Shown: piece by piece, positions 21,101-29,947 of the stretch
Layout: each line of letters starts with the position of its first letter
Numbering within the stretch: position 1 is the first letter of the stretch
NCBI RefSeq assembly: GCF_026262505.1
Contig: NC_067203.1
Location: forward strand, 8,742,001 to 8,806,000
DNA from: Trichomonas vaginalis G3
Lineage: Eukaryota; Parabasalia; Trichomonadida; Trichomonadidae
DNA length: 64,000 bases
Direction: 5' to 3'
Notes under the pieces: model-generated
The model's database searches: none
Told to the model about the DNA's origin: nothing
Seen by the model: only the letters and a program-made list of their open reading frames with translations
Made by a program: the position numbers and the translations under genes

Positions 21101-21944
21101 TCCAGGCACAGATACATTGAGGAGCGTTATAGATCAATACAGGAAGATCAGGAAATTCGATGAGAAACAAGACGAATTCAAGATGCTCGAGCAAACAATG
21201 TATATCAGTTACGATAACATGATGCCGATACAGAAATTGCAAATTTTCAACAATTTCTGTCGAATCAATCCTGATACTGATATTGCTTCTTTCTTCTGGC
21301 TGAAGGCGACTGACGCTGAGCACTGGCTAAAGATGATTGATACCTTTGCTACATCGAATTCCATCAACGACGCAATCGGATACGTCATTGGTTTGGGAGA
21401 TAGACATCCTGGAAATATTTTGATTGATAAAATCACAGGAAAAGTCGTTCACATCGATTTCGGTGATTGCTTCGAGAAAGCAATGAACAGACCTTATCTC
21501 CCTGAAGTTGTTCCATTCAGGCTCACCAGAATGATGGTGAAAGCAATGGGATTGACTGGATACAACGGAATCTTCAAATCTTCATTCAGTGACATTTTGG
21601 CAATTTTGAGAGAAAATTGGAGAGTTCTCATTTTAGTTCTCGCGATTTTCGTCCACGAGCCATTGATTGAAGTCCCCGATTCTCCGTCAGTGAGGAGAAG
21701 GAAACCAGCCCACAAGGTTATGGACACATACATGGCTGGAGGAAAGAGAATCGGAATTCCAAGAAGCGAATCAATGACTGACGAAATCAGATCAGTTGTC
21801 AAGAGTAAATTGACAGGAACAGACATGGCGAAGAAGAAGAGACAGCCGCTAACAGTTGAACAACAGACAGAGCTGTTGATTAACTCAGCAACAAGCGCTT
21901 ATAATCTTTCAAAGATGTATAGTGGCTGGGCACCATTTTGGTAA
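15126..21944 (+). CDS. TOR: TOR (target of rapamycin) PIKK-family kinase
   Basis: 2272 residues in one uninterrupted frame. The order is that of TOR: N-terminal HEAT repeats (to about 1150), a FAT-like helical region, a FRB region ending in 'LLRVSVTWYDWL' (~1775), then 'LAVPGTYKPEKEIIRIQ', 'LLKGHEDLRLDERVMQFF', catalytic loop 'GLGDRHPGNI' (Asp2092, His2094), DFG motif 'HIDFGDC' (Asp2111), 'PFRLTRMMVKAMG', and a C-terminal FATC domain ending 'GWAPFW'. The 'AVPGTY' and '(C/A)PFW' signatures separate it from ATM, ATR and SMG1. TOR nucleates the growth-control complexes that answer to amino acids and energy. All catalytic residues I can check are present. In the FRB the residue aligned to human Ser2035 is Arg1770. 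It is shorter than human mTOR (~2550), mostly in the HEAT region. Confidence 0.95.
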   Translation: MNLSSYSLPNTYEEMKKQYDKYYFEFYHEMVRMSNISLTEYIEKYLQLVESLAKSSKPEDAFRTAIAINSLHSFGYNNFTVLSNLFDRIIPQKEIELVKFTSWVAGNLIHHPNLEQSHYVSHLINRLIGWLHSHGRRERHLAAAWMIYELSDNAGSSVVIYLSSILSASNILLVHQSTRVSDATIAAYSAFTTAVLRYRRSELLNYLEVLSKLSLSLLTLNDPAKQNAAIRLLTCLIVQVNDYFTPFIQNLCGQIEYIYETSTPLVQSNCLCLESSISYADSAQFMDYFGDNYFTHVKEMILEFTTELTNSLIQLSKFVPDFVLDNMESIKEIANSLVNHEMYSEAFSLLSYFLQFDPDSFVPFDSSLAHKLVQAPLSINYRDFFLVLTSLDDIFPDYILNSLFGKLQKELTTETPLFSLQLIANMPSEYFPPDNQLLMMVLPFTTSRSVSIRKTAPKAIFNILQSNESISAQSIVLQELQRAMSDLDLSVRCAVLESIAESCLEELATPKALEMLKVFVNDDAYSVRIETIKILGNLIEINPMTVTGIIRQCIIDYFYALKNITSIRQRGRIGRLLPHIFRAGQKFIKVYTDIFLEVFFDVMSQNNVEEESPYINFIEENNDVTLKIGLIESLPLFAVNDKDKIENNIEQIVNDLCSYLQLSMPRALILAVLRCLFDLLTPPAASVAVRSTCATIFNACSALLYITVSRKTRIAILRVFGAIGVLDLHPTNPPITTPLPDNIDEDLARKFFQPSRDSDTEIDESYLLDKRKEEIYIGHYVMMSLVNILMDISQKDYHAIASEAIVKVIQPQKLWMLPLIDYFANQLLNLLNTSKDDDTKSRYVEILIPFIYKAGNVIVHFVPQIFNFVLNNVQKKRYLSLQQIKIILALVVSIRDAFTPISHSLFCLLIESMDNSKTSDLESALLILQIFEQLNPYTFDQANLIVNQVCDAIICDKTIPEVVVASLKVLSSFAPTHNLMPFIGMILRSMRTSIFSENQAIKAAGIEMMTVFVKSYGKPFLFSASPIMTQMMAKKLTSDEFISVVTSVEVGTYNVTTPVPQKPNVVPLDNSNSGFSFNEDLIMQKLSNPSFGEESYLRQWLINLTRLMISTNPKLVIRECTSISQSSETFTLSMFNIVFLTVWDELSKDGKEMMAKTILAILESKETYEQVGRILLTLLVFMHKIQKDIPISKQSVVNASMKYGYYSFALKLQEELYKPTDKKALEKIINIYLELGQRPNALAIYNMCKTTLKDPVILTKLQLYDQSVEYLKNKFRSKSKDPNTFISLIESYCGLNQWKSVIDFTDEFEKQQRSIKTQSSPLLAEAALHLGKWDMLEQFLEFSPEDNFHCNIMIALHGLHTYLGERSPEQYQKISSCIDHGFSLIASRPFSFWAEHQKVHKEIVLQAQKLVEIEEMMKYMNSTDKIAFEKNWAQRLVTAPRNFHIWFELISNRVCITKTRDENLIKFFLLKSPEHNAQIHMNTFNILFPEYNERSAPFVDRLCNIIARYNCGEKEKAIQMISEMLPQTKDTLRCQCLYLYSSWLIETKDSFDSLLTAYQSLGEAAKLTGNNKIQRRLSSENEHSSRRISRVTSSFTEYTFTQSTFLNLTSNVMRAEVLRKWAFVAAELIENGQNNVDSYVTTAISCLTECVNQDASFPDVVQLLNIFFDHADHPDVFSKTSESIENLPPQLLLKSTLQLLVQLSHPSRDVANFVHDIIFKMLKQHYHAIIFSIIVMEESSNERRCRVASNLFQEFQAAMPQEASEVILIRDALLRVSVTWYDWLRQFVLDIKDAISDGRWNDIVESIDDIVQTTKTPTCLLEEVVKQQFANELSQAEHLLETFTPSSHFHMNSLISWRNSFESALAIACRDIKYIELQSISQELCQITHFKLAVPGTYKPEKEIIRIQYFIEQLMIYDTKQQPKSLVIKGEDGSMYQYLLKGHEDLRLDERVMQFFRLVNSILKKECVMKDLLLHTMSVIPISSTNGLVQWVPGTDTLRSVIDQYRKIRKFDEKQDEFKMLEQTMYISYDNMMPIQKLQIFNNFCRINPDTDIASFFWLKATDAEHWLKMIDTFATSNSINDAIGYVIGLGDRHPGNILIDKITGKVVHIDFGDCFEKAMNRPYLPEVVPFRLTRMMVKAMGLTGYNGIFKSSFSDILAILRENWRVLILVLAIFVHEPLIEVPDSPSVRRRKPAHKVMDTYMAGGKRIGIPRSESMTDEIRSVVKSKLTGTDMAKKKRQPLTVEQQTELLINSATSAYNLSKMYSGWAPFW

Positions 21945-22021
21945 TATTTATCTTAATTATTTTTTTATTGTTGTAAAATTTTTTTTGTTTGTTTTATAAA
22001 AATTCAATTAAATATTTTTAA

Positions 22022-22597
22022 TCAATTTGTTGCAAGGGGAAAAAAAGGGTAGTTAAGCATCCTTAAAATTTCTTCAATTTTACGTCGCCGCTCTTCTTCA
22101 TGTCTTTGATTTATTTCTTCGATGGTCATTACTGGAGAATCTGCTTTTATAAGAAATTTAACATAGGTTTCAGGGCAAAATTCGGCAACTCCTTCGAAGC
22201 TTATATTTAATTTAGGATATTTCATGTGAAAAATGTTAAAAATTCTTCTTGCAATTGGTACATTGGGTGTCCAACATGAGTAAATCGCCATATTTTTATT
22301 ATGCCTTACTAAATGCCCTTCCTGACATAAACATTCAACATCCCAATATTTTGATGGATAATCAAGATATTCGCCAACTATCTTTTTTTCTTCATCGGTG
22401 AGCAATCTTTTCTCTTTTAAATGTCTTTCTCCATCTGTATAAATTACAATTGATGGCAGTGGATCAATGAATTGACAAAAACATAATTGATCTTCATGAT
22501 CCCATTTAATTTTGGAAGCTTCGAAGTCTTGGCAACATTTATCAACTTCTTCCTCATCTCCAAAAATGCATATTATACTATCAAAGTGATTGGGCAT
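22022..22597 (-). CDS. Api92/DUF1281-like protein (phage/bacterial family)
   Basis: 191 residues from the ATG at 22597 (a GTG one codon upstream is not needed). It begins 'MPNHFDSIICIFGDEEEV', continues with 'FCQFIDPLPS', then 'YPSKYWDVECLCQ', 'AIYSCWTPNVPIARRIFNIFHMKYPKLNISFEGVAEF'. This reproduces, in order, the hallmarks of the Api92/DUF1281 family: 'MPNW..N.L.I.G', 'F..I.P.P', 'NWGTKWD', 'F.TAWSPP.P....L...FP.L.....Y.E'. That family has a ferredoxin-like fold and is known mainly from phages, plasmids and bacteria. Function is unknown. The C-terminus is a charged helix. Base composition matches the neighbours, so any transfer is old. No catalytic residues are known for the family. Confidence 0.65.
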   Translation of the reverse strand: MPNHFDSIICIFGDEEEVDKCCQDFEASKIKWDHEDQLCFCQFIDPLPSIVIYTDGERHLKEKRLLTDEEKKIVGEYLDYPSKYWDVECLCQEGHLVRHNKNMAIYSCWTPNVPIARRIFNIFHMKYPKLNISFEGVAEFCPETYVKFLIKADSPVMTIEEINQRHEEERRRKIEEILRMLNYPFFPLATN

Positions 22598-23334
22598 CAC
22601 CGAAAATGAATGTCAAATTTTTTCAATTTGCCATATCTCAGAATTGATAAGGCATTTTTTTTGGACTTGTAGGAAAATCCGAGTTATCAAACTATAATTC
22701 ATGTCTTATCTCTGAAATGGTCTGAAGAAATATGAAAATATGCCATATCTTTCAATGATTGTCGGAATATATTTTAACAATTTTCATATGAAAGTCATGC
22801 ATGGGACTGTACAAGAATGCAGATTTAATTATTACTGTTTCAAGAGATTTTGATTCAAACAATTCTTTAATGTATGCTTTGAATTGCTTTACACAGAGAA
22901 TGCCCGCTTCACCCATATTATTATGTTCAGTGTAGGTACAGGAATGTTGTTGAAACCTGATTGGAAAACATTGATAACTAAATCATCATTGTTATCATCT
23001 TCCTTTTTATTCTCATGTTCTCTCTATTTTTTAACAAAGAGAAATTCGAGTATGGATTGTGCGAACATTACCAATTCACGTTATGGATAGGTATTTAGCA
23101 ATAAATTTTGGAAATATTTTCTAGCTAAACTCTCAAAGTTGTTGCCTCGATTAATTCGAAATTGATTGCTCTAAAGGGGAGTTACATACATATTTTTGAT
23201 TAGCAATCCATTCACATCATTTATTTTGGGAAAGTATGCCTATTGTTGATTTTGTGAACCAAAAGCAAAGAGTATGATGAGAGCTCAGAGCTATAAAATT
23301 CTAAAGAATATCAATAATTAGCTAAAAAAAGTAT
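22598..23334. other. intergenic, nothing recognised
   Basis: AT-rich stretch upstream of the Api92-like gene and downstream of the next minus-strand gene. A 68-codon + strand frame at 22884 has no recognisable domain and looks like chance. Confidence 0.4.
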
Positions 23335-24561
23335 TTATTTCTTCTTTTCCTCGATTTCAAATATAAATCCTGAAAAGTCAAATGCATCAATTAAAAGATA
23401 GTAATTACCTTCAACATTTGTTCCATTTTGAATCAATTTAAATGATTTAAATCTATCATTTGCTTTAATTGGGATTTTTCTGATTTCACCTTCTTTCATT
23501 GGAGAATTAAATACTTCAGAAATTACTTTAGATTCCCCATCAACAGTAATTCCTTCAATCTTCCATGATTGAATATGATTTGAAACATGTTTATTTTCTG
23601 GAGCAATTCTAAGAATGTATTCAAATGGCTGAATTGAATATTTTTCTTTAATTCTCCATTCAACCCATGAATTAGAATTACTCATAAAGTAATGATCTTC
23701 TTCATACTTATTTATGTATTGAGGAGATCCGTCATAAGTTGAAGAACAAGACATAATGACGTTTCCACTTCGGAAATATTTAGATTTATAAATTGATCTT
23801 TCAATATTCTTCGGATCTCTTGATCTAATCAATGCTTCATAAAGAGACTTAGTAATGAACTCAAATGTGTGTTTATCAGTATTTTCATATATTTCTTTCA
23901 CAATTTGGTCGCTGCAGTGTTCAAATTTAATCAATTCAACTAACGGAAAGAAAATTTTGCTCTTTTTGGTCAAGGCTATGATATAACTGGCTAATAAATC
24001 CTCTGTAGCTATAGCAAGTTTGTCATTATTGAGTATTCTTTGTATAACATCAAATCCGAATTTAATTGAAAGTAATTTCAGTTTTTCTATGTCAATTGTG
24101 TAAAATTTTGAAGCAACAAAATCAATACATTTAATAATATTTTCTTCCGAACCTATATCAATATAGTATTCAAGAATTTTGAGACAATTATCAACATCAA
24201 TTTCCATTTTGTCAACAACGTATACTTTGAATAGGTTCATAAGTTCCTCACATCCAAGAGCCTTTCCTATTGCAAAAAGATCTTTTAGAACGTTTTCATT
24301 GCACTCCAAATCGGCAACTCCATATAAAATTAAATGTGCAAAGGCATCGTATGAGTCTTGGTACTTAACATTACAATTTATATGAAGATGATTAAATGTT
24401 GAGTCTAAAAGATAACAAGAGTAAAATTTTTCGAACATTGAAACTGCATGAGACTGAGAAATTCTAAATTCTTTATCGTTGATAGTGATCTTTGCATAAT
24501 GAGCGTTCTTGAAGCTTTTTGATCGTTGAAGAATTGGGCTACTCATGTGGATTCTCACCAT
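23335..24561 (-). CDS. BTB-BACK protein with C-terminal discoidin-like domain
   Basis: 409 residues from the ATG at 24561 (or 404 from the ATG at 24546); the longer frame upstream begins only at a TTG. The BTB domain covers about residues 15-125 ('HYAKITINDKEFRISQSHAVSMFEKFY', 'SYDAFAHLILYGVADLECNENVLKDLFAIGKALGCEELM'). BACK-like helices follow to about 260. The last 130 residues have a discoidin-like pattern ('NSWVEWRIKEKYSIQPFEYILRI', 'IQSWKIEGITVDGESKVISEV', 'FKSFKLIQNGTN', 'LIDAFDFSGFIFE'). This is the same architecture as the gene at 4763-6193, and its BTB/BACK part resembles the BTB-ankyrin proteins at 184 and 52934. Likely an adaptor protein; the partner is unknown. Confidence 0.8.
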   Translation of the reverse strand: MVRIHMSSPILQRSKSFKNAHYAKITINDKEFRISQSHAVSMFEKFYSCYLLDSTFNHLHINCNVKYQDSYDAFAHLILYGVADLECNENVLKDLFAIGKALGCEELMNLFKVYVVDKMEIDVDNCLKILEYYIDIGSEENIIKCIDFVASKFYTIDIEKLKLLSIKFGFDVIQRILNNDKLAIATEDLLASYIIALTKKSKIFFPLVELIKFEHCSDQIVKEIYENTDKHTFEFITKSLYEALIRSRDPKNIERSIYKSKYFRSGNVIMSCSSTYDGSPQYINKYEEDHYFMSNSNSWVEWRIKEKYSIQPFEYILRIAPENKHVSNHIQSWKIEGITVDGESKVISEVFNSPMKEGEIRKIPIKANDRFKSFKLIQNGTNVEGNYYLLIDAFDFSGFIFEIEEKKK

Positions 24562-25190
24562 TAAAATTGAGAGGTTTTTTTGACTATTGTGATTTTCAAG
24601 GCTTTCTCGTGGATCAGCGACCCTCAATTTAAATGCATGTTATCACTACTAAAGTATGTACACAATTTATTAAAGAGGAAAGAAATAATGCTATTCTGAT
24701 TGAGAAGAAATGTATTATTACCATATCATACCCAAAACTATTATGTTGGCTTATAAAAATATGTATCAAATTAGTGTAGCTGATAAAAACGTAATAATAA
24801 GCCTATATTATTTTATTTATTTATCTATCTAATCAATAGGAGATTTTCTCCTTAAGTGGTGCAAAAACTCATGATTGACTTTCTGTATGCTGCTTGAATA
24901 CAACTTTTTGCATATATTTCAATCTAAATTTTTCAAAATCCGGTTATTTTAAAACAACAATGTTAAAACATGTATTTGTATCAGGGCAATAATGTTACTC
25001 TTAATGATTTGGATTCAAAATCTCATGGGCAGATTTTTTGACAAGCACTTTGAAAATTGATTGCATTCAAATAAAATTATCGAGTCAACTATTTTTAAAA
25101 CACAAATTTAATTTTAGAAAATTTCGAATAAAATTTTATTTGTGAAAGTGACGGTTAAAGATTTTAAAGATTTAATTTGATAAATTTTTT
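24562..25190. other. divergent intergenic region, nothing recognised
   Basis: Holds the presumed promoters of the BTB-discoidin and SLC44-like genes. No ORF, RNA gene or repeat was seen. Confidence 0.4.
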
Positions 25191-26753
25191 ATGCTTAAAC
25201 AAGATGAGGAATTGGAATTTCCTGGAGACAGAGGTATAACAACTGATAGTCTCTGCTATCATTTCTCATTACCTATTTTTGTTGCAGTTTTATTTGTTTT
25301 TTGCGGTGTTTTAATAACTGGTTTTAAATTTTCCTTCATTCATCCTGAAAATGAAAAAGGATTTAGATGCGGAATTAATAACAATAAATACGGTGCAACA
25401 GATCATGATTTTACAAACTTTCCTTACGTTATATTAAATGGAACTCAGCGTTATTGCTCAAATCAGTGCACAGGAAGGAAATTTTTCCGATATTGTATCC
25501 CGCTAGATGCAAAAAGTATGAAAAAACTCCCGTACAAGTTTAAATTAGTAGATGATTTCTTGTCATACTGGATATACATCGTTATTTTTGCTTCCATAGT
25601 TATAGTTTTATCATTACCTGTTTATTTTATATGCGCAAAGATTACTTCGATTTTATTTACAGTAGCAATTTTTGCTTCATGCATTTTAACAGGAGGAACA
25701 TCCGTATTTGCAATAAGATATCAATTTTACTCATCATTTGCTTTCCTTCTTAGCATTACAATAAGCTTAATTTTCATTTTTATTTATTTCAGGAAAAATA
25801 TCTCAGCAATTTCGCCAATGGTCTCCGTTTCAGTTGATATATTCAGAAGAGTACCTTCGTTACTTCATGTAGCCCCAATACTTATCTTTGGAGGACTGTT
25901 TGCATTTGCATTTGTCGTTTTCGGTTATTTCTTTTCAAAAGGAATAGGCGATGCAGTAGTATCAGATGGAAGAATGAAAATCGAAAGCCATGGATCACTT
26001 GTTTGGCCAATTATCTTATTTATACTCGCAGGCCAATGGTTTTATGAATTTCTTAGGACACTTTTGAGAATTTCAGTTTCCAGAATTGTATGCCGCTTAT
26101 ATTTCCAGAAAGAACCCCCATCATTATCAGAATCAATCAAACATATCCTTAAATATCATACAGGCACAGTTTTCCTTGGATCGTTTATCATATATTTACT
26201 CAGCGATCTCGTATATCTCCTCAAAAGGCTGAAAAAGTACTCAGAAAAAGTACAAAACAGATTTGTCAAATTTCTGATTAATTGTCTAATCTCTCTATTT
26301 ATCATCATTACAAAGATAGCTGGCGATATTAATAGACTCTCTTTTGTTTTCACGGCTTTGAAAGGAGTTTCTTTCTGGGATTCTTGCAAATGGGCTGTGG
26401 ATGCCATTATGGATCCGAATTTTGCTGCAACAGAAATAATTATTTACAGGGTGTTCTGGTTTATTAAGATTTCTATTTCTTTGACTTTTTCTGCAATTGC
26501 ATATTTTATATCTAGCTATATTGGATTATTTTATTCAACAATCTTCGTATCCATGACATATATTATTATATTCTATATTGTTGACTCCGTAGAAACACTT
26601 CTTTTTGCATCATGCGAATCAATTCTTGTTTGCGTTCATGAAGATGTCAAAGATCATGGTGCACAAAATGCTATAGCCCCTCCACAGCTTTGGGAAGTTG
26701 TTACTTTATTCGGAAATTGCAAACCAGAATCTCAGGAAAGTACTCAAGCGTAA
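25191..26753 (+). CDS. choline transporter-like (SLC44/CTL) membrane protein
   Basis: 520 residues with about ten hydrophobic segments: ~28-50, ~120-145, ~150-172, ~177-198, ~223-246, ~265-285, ~320-340, ~358-378, ~420-440, ~450-475. Between the first two there is an extracellular Cys-rich loop ('FRCGINNNKYGATDHDFTNFPYV', 'RYCSNQCTG', 'FRYCIP') with the pattern of CTL/SLC44 proteins. The C-terminal third contains the family-like 'F..I....S.SI.F...F' helices and ends in a short hydrophilic tail. SLC44 proteins carry choline and related solutes across plasma or organelle membranes. It is shorter than animal CTL1 (~650), mainly in loops. The gene begins with a single ATG and ends TAA. Confidence 0.75.
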   Translation: MLKQDEELEFPGDRGITTDSLCYHFSLPIFVAVLFVFCGVLITGFKFSFIHPENEKGFRCGINNNKYGATDHDFTNFPYVILNGTQRYCSNQCTGRKFFRYCIPLDAKSMKKLPYKFKLVDDFLSYWIYIVIFASIVIVLSLPVYFICAKITSILFTVAIFASCILTGGTSVFAIRYQFYSSFAFLLSITISLIFIFIYFRKNISAISPMVSVSVDIFRRVPSLLHVAPILIFGGLFAFAFVVFGYFFSKGIGDAVVSDGRMKIESHGSLVWPIILFILAGQWFYEFLRTLLRISVSRIVCRLYFQKEPPSLSESIKHILKYHTGTVFLGSFIIYLLSDLVYLLKRLKKYSEKVQNRFVKFLINCLISLFIIITKIAGDINRLSFVFTALKGVSFWDSCKWAVDAIMDPNFAATEIIIYRVFWFIKISISLTFSAIAYFISSYIGLFYSTIFVSMTYIIIFYIVDSVETLLFASCESILVCVHEDVKDHGAQNAIAPPQLWEVVTLFGNCKPESQESTQA

Positions 26754-26939
26754 CTAATGTTGCAATCAGCATATCTTATATTTTTTATTTGTTATGTATA
26801 TTATCTTTTTATTTATAAAAAAATCCAAAACATTTTGAGATAATTTTTTAAAATCTAAGCCTTGTGAATTTCATATCTGATATAGGATATGATAAATATT
26901 TCTAAAAGCAATCATCTGGAGGAAGAAAATCTTCCTCAT

Positions 26940-27290
26940 TTAAATATACTGAATCAACTCATTGAAATTGGTATTACCACCTTCATTTGTTACACAAAAT
27001 TCTCTAAAATCTTGATCATCCAGGGTATCAGGTGGAGCTAGACTTAAATTGTTATTAATATAGGGTGCATTTGGTTGTATTTCAATTTGTATTGAGTCTA
27101 TTATAGGAATTGGATGAGGTGGAGGAACATGTGGATGAATTAAAGCATACAATTCTTTGTTTTCTTTAATAGTTTTCATATCTAACAATTTTGTATCATT
27201 TACACCTTTTCCGAGTATATCGTAATAAGTGAATGGATCTGTAGGGTTAAAATGTATCACTATTATATTATGCTTCGGTTTATACCTTGG
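26940..27290 (-). CDS. short hypothetical protein, uncertain
   Basis: About 116 residues from the first in-frame ATG at 27290; the frame is open a further 26 codons upstream but begins there only at a GTG. Pro-rich centre ('PHVPPPHPIPII') and an acidic end. No domain is recognised. It could be the 3' remnant of a longer gene, because upstream minus-strand DNA shows no start with a plausible leader. Confidence 0.3.
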   Translation of the reverse strand, partial: PRYKPKHNIIVIHFNPTDPFTYYDILGKGVNDTKLLDMKTIKENKELYALIHPHVPPPHPIPIIDSIQIEIQPNAPYINNNLSLAPPDTLDDQDFREFCVTNEGGNTNFNELIQYI

Positions 27291-29169
27291 CATCTGAAAT
27301 AATGAGTAAATAAATTCTGGTTTATCTGAATTTGTGCTATTCAAAATTTGTGATAAACATATTTCCACTTTTGAATTTTCAGTTATTGTAATTCCAGCTC
27401 AAAAATACGAAAATATAAATCGATTCATAATAAAGAAGAGATTTATAAAACTGGATATTATTTTGAAAAGCCTTTCAAAACCAAAATCCAGCAATTTTAA
27501 TGGATTGTTTATAAAATAAACAATTTTCGTGGATTGTCAATCGAAATCATGTGCAAACACAAAAGAAAAAAAAAGAGATTTGAAATTACCAAATAATTTT
27601 AAAATCGAATGACAAATTAAATATATTCCATATCAATATTGAATGAAAGAAAAGTCATGGAGTCTTCCGTTCTAAAAAAAGAAAAAGAGGAAATGAAAAT
27701 ATTTTATTGCTCTTTAGAAATAAAAATATTAATCAAAAATATAATTATTACGTCAAATCAATATACATATAATACATTTTGCCATCAATTATTAGACTTT
27801 TGATTTAATTTTCGAAATCGAATTTATTATTATGAAAAATCATTTATAAATCATCGTCATTCAGATTCTGTATGTTAAAATTAAATACGAACCGAAAATC
27901 ATAATCTGAAACAGAATTATTATAGGTAGCAGCGAATGCATGGATTTAGAAATAGTTTAGTCGGTTTTTGCATTTTTAAAATGTTATTCACCTTTCTCCT
28001 TCCAAAGTGAAAAAAAATTGTTTAAAATATAAAAAGAATTTTTATTCGCATAGGCGACAAACAAGGATTTATAAATAAATAATGGGGCTTTGAGTATTGA
28101 TCTGAATTGAATCAGATAATTAGCCGTAAAAATCTTCTCATAACGATTTCTCATGCATGAAAGATGGCTATGAGTGGCGTTAATGAGGGCGTTTGATAAT
28201 TGGAGTTGGACATAAAATTTGGAGATCTTAAATTTTGAGAATTTTGGTGCGATCTTACTGGTAAAAGCAAGAGTATGGAAGGAGATTGAACTGAGAAAAA
28301 AACTAGAGCATGCAAAAGAATCATGCTACAGCTTAGTTGAATGTCATTTATGCAAATAAAAATATCTTTTTCAAATTTCAAACAAATTTTTGCCACTTTT
28401 TGAAAGAAGATAAGGTAACAAACATTTTAAAATGCAAAACCTAGACTTAAACTATGCCGAAATGTGAGCTCACCGTTACGGTTTTTTCTTTTTTGGGGGG
28501 CTCGCAAGCTCGCCACCCAAAGAAAAAACCGTAACGGTGACTAACATTTAGGAAAAATGTGATCATTATACTCTCAATTATAAATTTACCAATAAAATTA
28601 TTAATGTATACAGGAAAGACTCTTTAAGTTCCCTAATACAAAGCAATTGATGGGGAAAAAATCCTGAGTCATGAATAATTTCAATTTAATAATTTCACAT
28701 CTCATGAAAGTTCATTATTTTTTTCAATTGCATCGAAAGTACAGCATCATGATAAGATACCACATGAATCATTCAAATATATTTCTGAAATTGTTTTTGA
28801 ACAATAACATTTTAATTTTTTAGATTTCTACTTTGAAACGAATTTCACTCTGATTACATGGCAGATCTTAAAATGAATTTCATTTTATTCTTATTAATGT
28901 GAACGGGGATATATCGTTTTTATATAACAGTATTATTCAATAAACTTATGAAATACTGTGATATGACGTCTTTTGAATTAAAAATAATCGCAATCGGGAA
29001 TACTGTCCGCATTTTTAAATGTAATAATATTATTGCTTTCAAACGTTGAGACTAGATGCTTTGCATTTATGACGATATTCTGTAAAGTGATATTGAATTA
29101 ACTTTGATGAATTTTATGGGTGTGAAGATCTTTTTTTTTGCCCGACACTTTTTAATAAACGTTAAATTA
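27291..29169. other. 1.9-kb gene-poor region with one strong hairpin
   Basis: Very AT-rich, with only short frames lacking coding character. It contains the hairpin at 28470-28540. Nothing else is recognised. Confidence 0.5.
28470..28540. repeat. 22-bp-stem hairpin with GC-rich loop
   Basis: TCACCGTTACGGTTTTTTCT plus two bases (28470-28491) pairs perfectly with 28519-28540. The 27-nt loop is GC-rich (centre GGCTCGCAAGCTCGCC). The pairing continues outward imperfectly for about 12 nt on each side (CCGAAATGT / ACATTTAGG). The GC-rich loop is exceptional in this AT-rich DNA. Confidence 0.8.
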
Positions 29170-29517
29170 ATGAAGATTTACGTTCACATCAGAGATAAGA
29201 CATACACAGTTAGTGTTGGTGAAGGCAAGCAGAATGTCGAATGGCTTGCAAATGTTGCACTTCTTCGCTTTGATAGAAGTGGTTTTGATCATCTCTCTTA
29301 CAGACAGTTCAAATATCTTGACAAGCCACTCGATCCAAATGCAACTATTGCTTCCCAAATGAAAGAAGATTCCCATTGCTATTTACTTCTCCAGGGTGAT
29401 GAAGGCTTTGATGATAACTTAGGCGATGATGATGCAACACAGCCAAAGGCAGATGAAACAGAAGCTACAGAAAATCAAGAAGAAGCTGGCCAGGCAAATA
29501 ATCAACCTGCCGAATAA
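29170..29517 (+). CDS. ubiquitin-fold protein with acidic tail
   Basis: 115 residues from the ATG at 29170. An upstream in-frame ATG at 29104 would add a hydrophobic leader ('GVKIFFFARHFLINV') that looks like translated 5' DNA rather than protein. Residues 1-77 read 'MKIYVHIRDKTYTVSVGEGKQNVEWLANVALLRF', then 'RQFKYLDKPLDPNATIASQM' and 'SHCYLLLQG'. This is a ubiquitin-like beta-grasp pattern with the 'LD....LDP..TI' turn. Residues ~80-115 are acidic and Gln/Asn-rich, without a C-terminal diglycine, so it is probably not conjugated. The family is not identified. Confidence 0.6.
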   Translation: MKIYVHIRDKTYTVSVGEGKQNVEWLANVALLRFDRSGFDHLSYRQFKYLDKPLDPNATIASQMKEDSHCYLLLQGDEGFDDNLGDDDATQPKADETEATENQEEAGQANNQPAE

Positions 29518-29947
29518 TAAATGAGCTTCTTTTGCATTTTTGTATGCTTATATCAAATTCGTTATGTCTAAAATGATAAATGTTCTAATGATTACTACAC
29601 TGTCTATTTTTTAAATTCCTTACTTATTTTTGATATTTGAATAGAAATAACATATTATTTACTGAAACGTAGAAGTTGAATTGTGTGTGCTGGTATATTT
29701 TTGTAACATTTGAGTGTTTAATATGCAAAACAAAGTTAATAAAATTCCCATCGAATTAATATCCGATTTTTTTAAAAAGAATCCAGTTAATACCACAATT
29801 AAAATTCGTTTTAAAATAGAAATGATTATTCCCAGGTAATCAAATTGAATTTAGAGTTCGAAATCATCTAAATCTGTAAAATTATGGAAATTTGATAGGC
29901 ACAATTTGATGTCTGTAATGTATGCATTATGAATATATAAGAATCCT
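29518..29947. other. intergenic, nothing recognised
   Basis: AT-rich spacer between two co-directional + strand genes. No repeat or RNA gene was seen. Confidence 0.4.
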
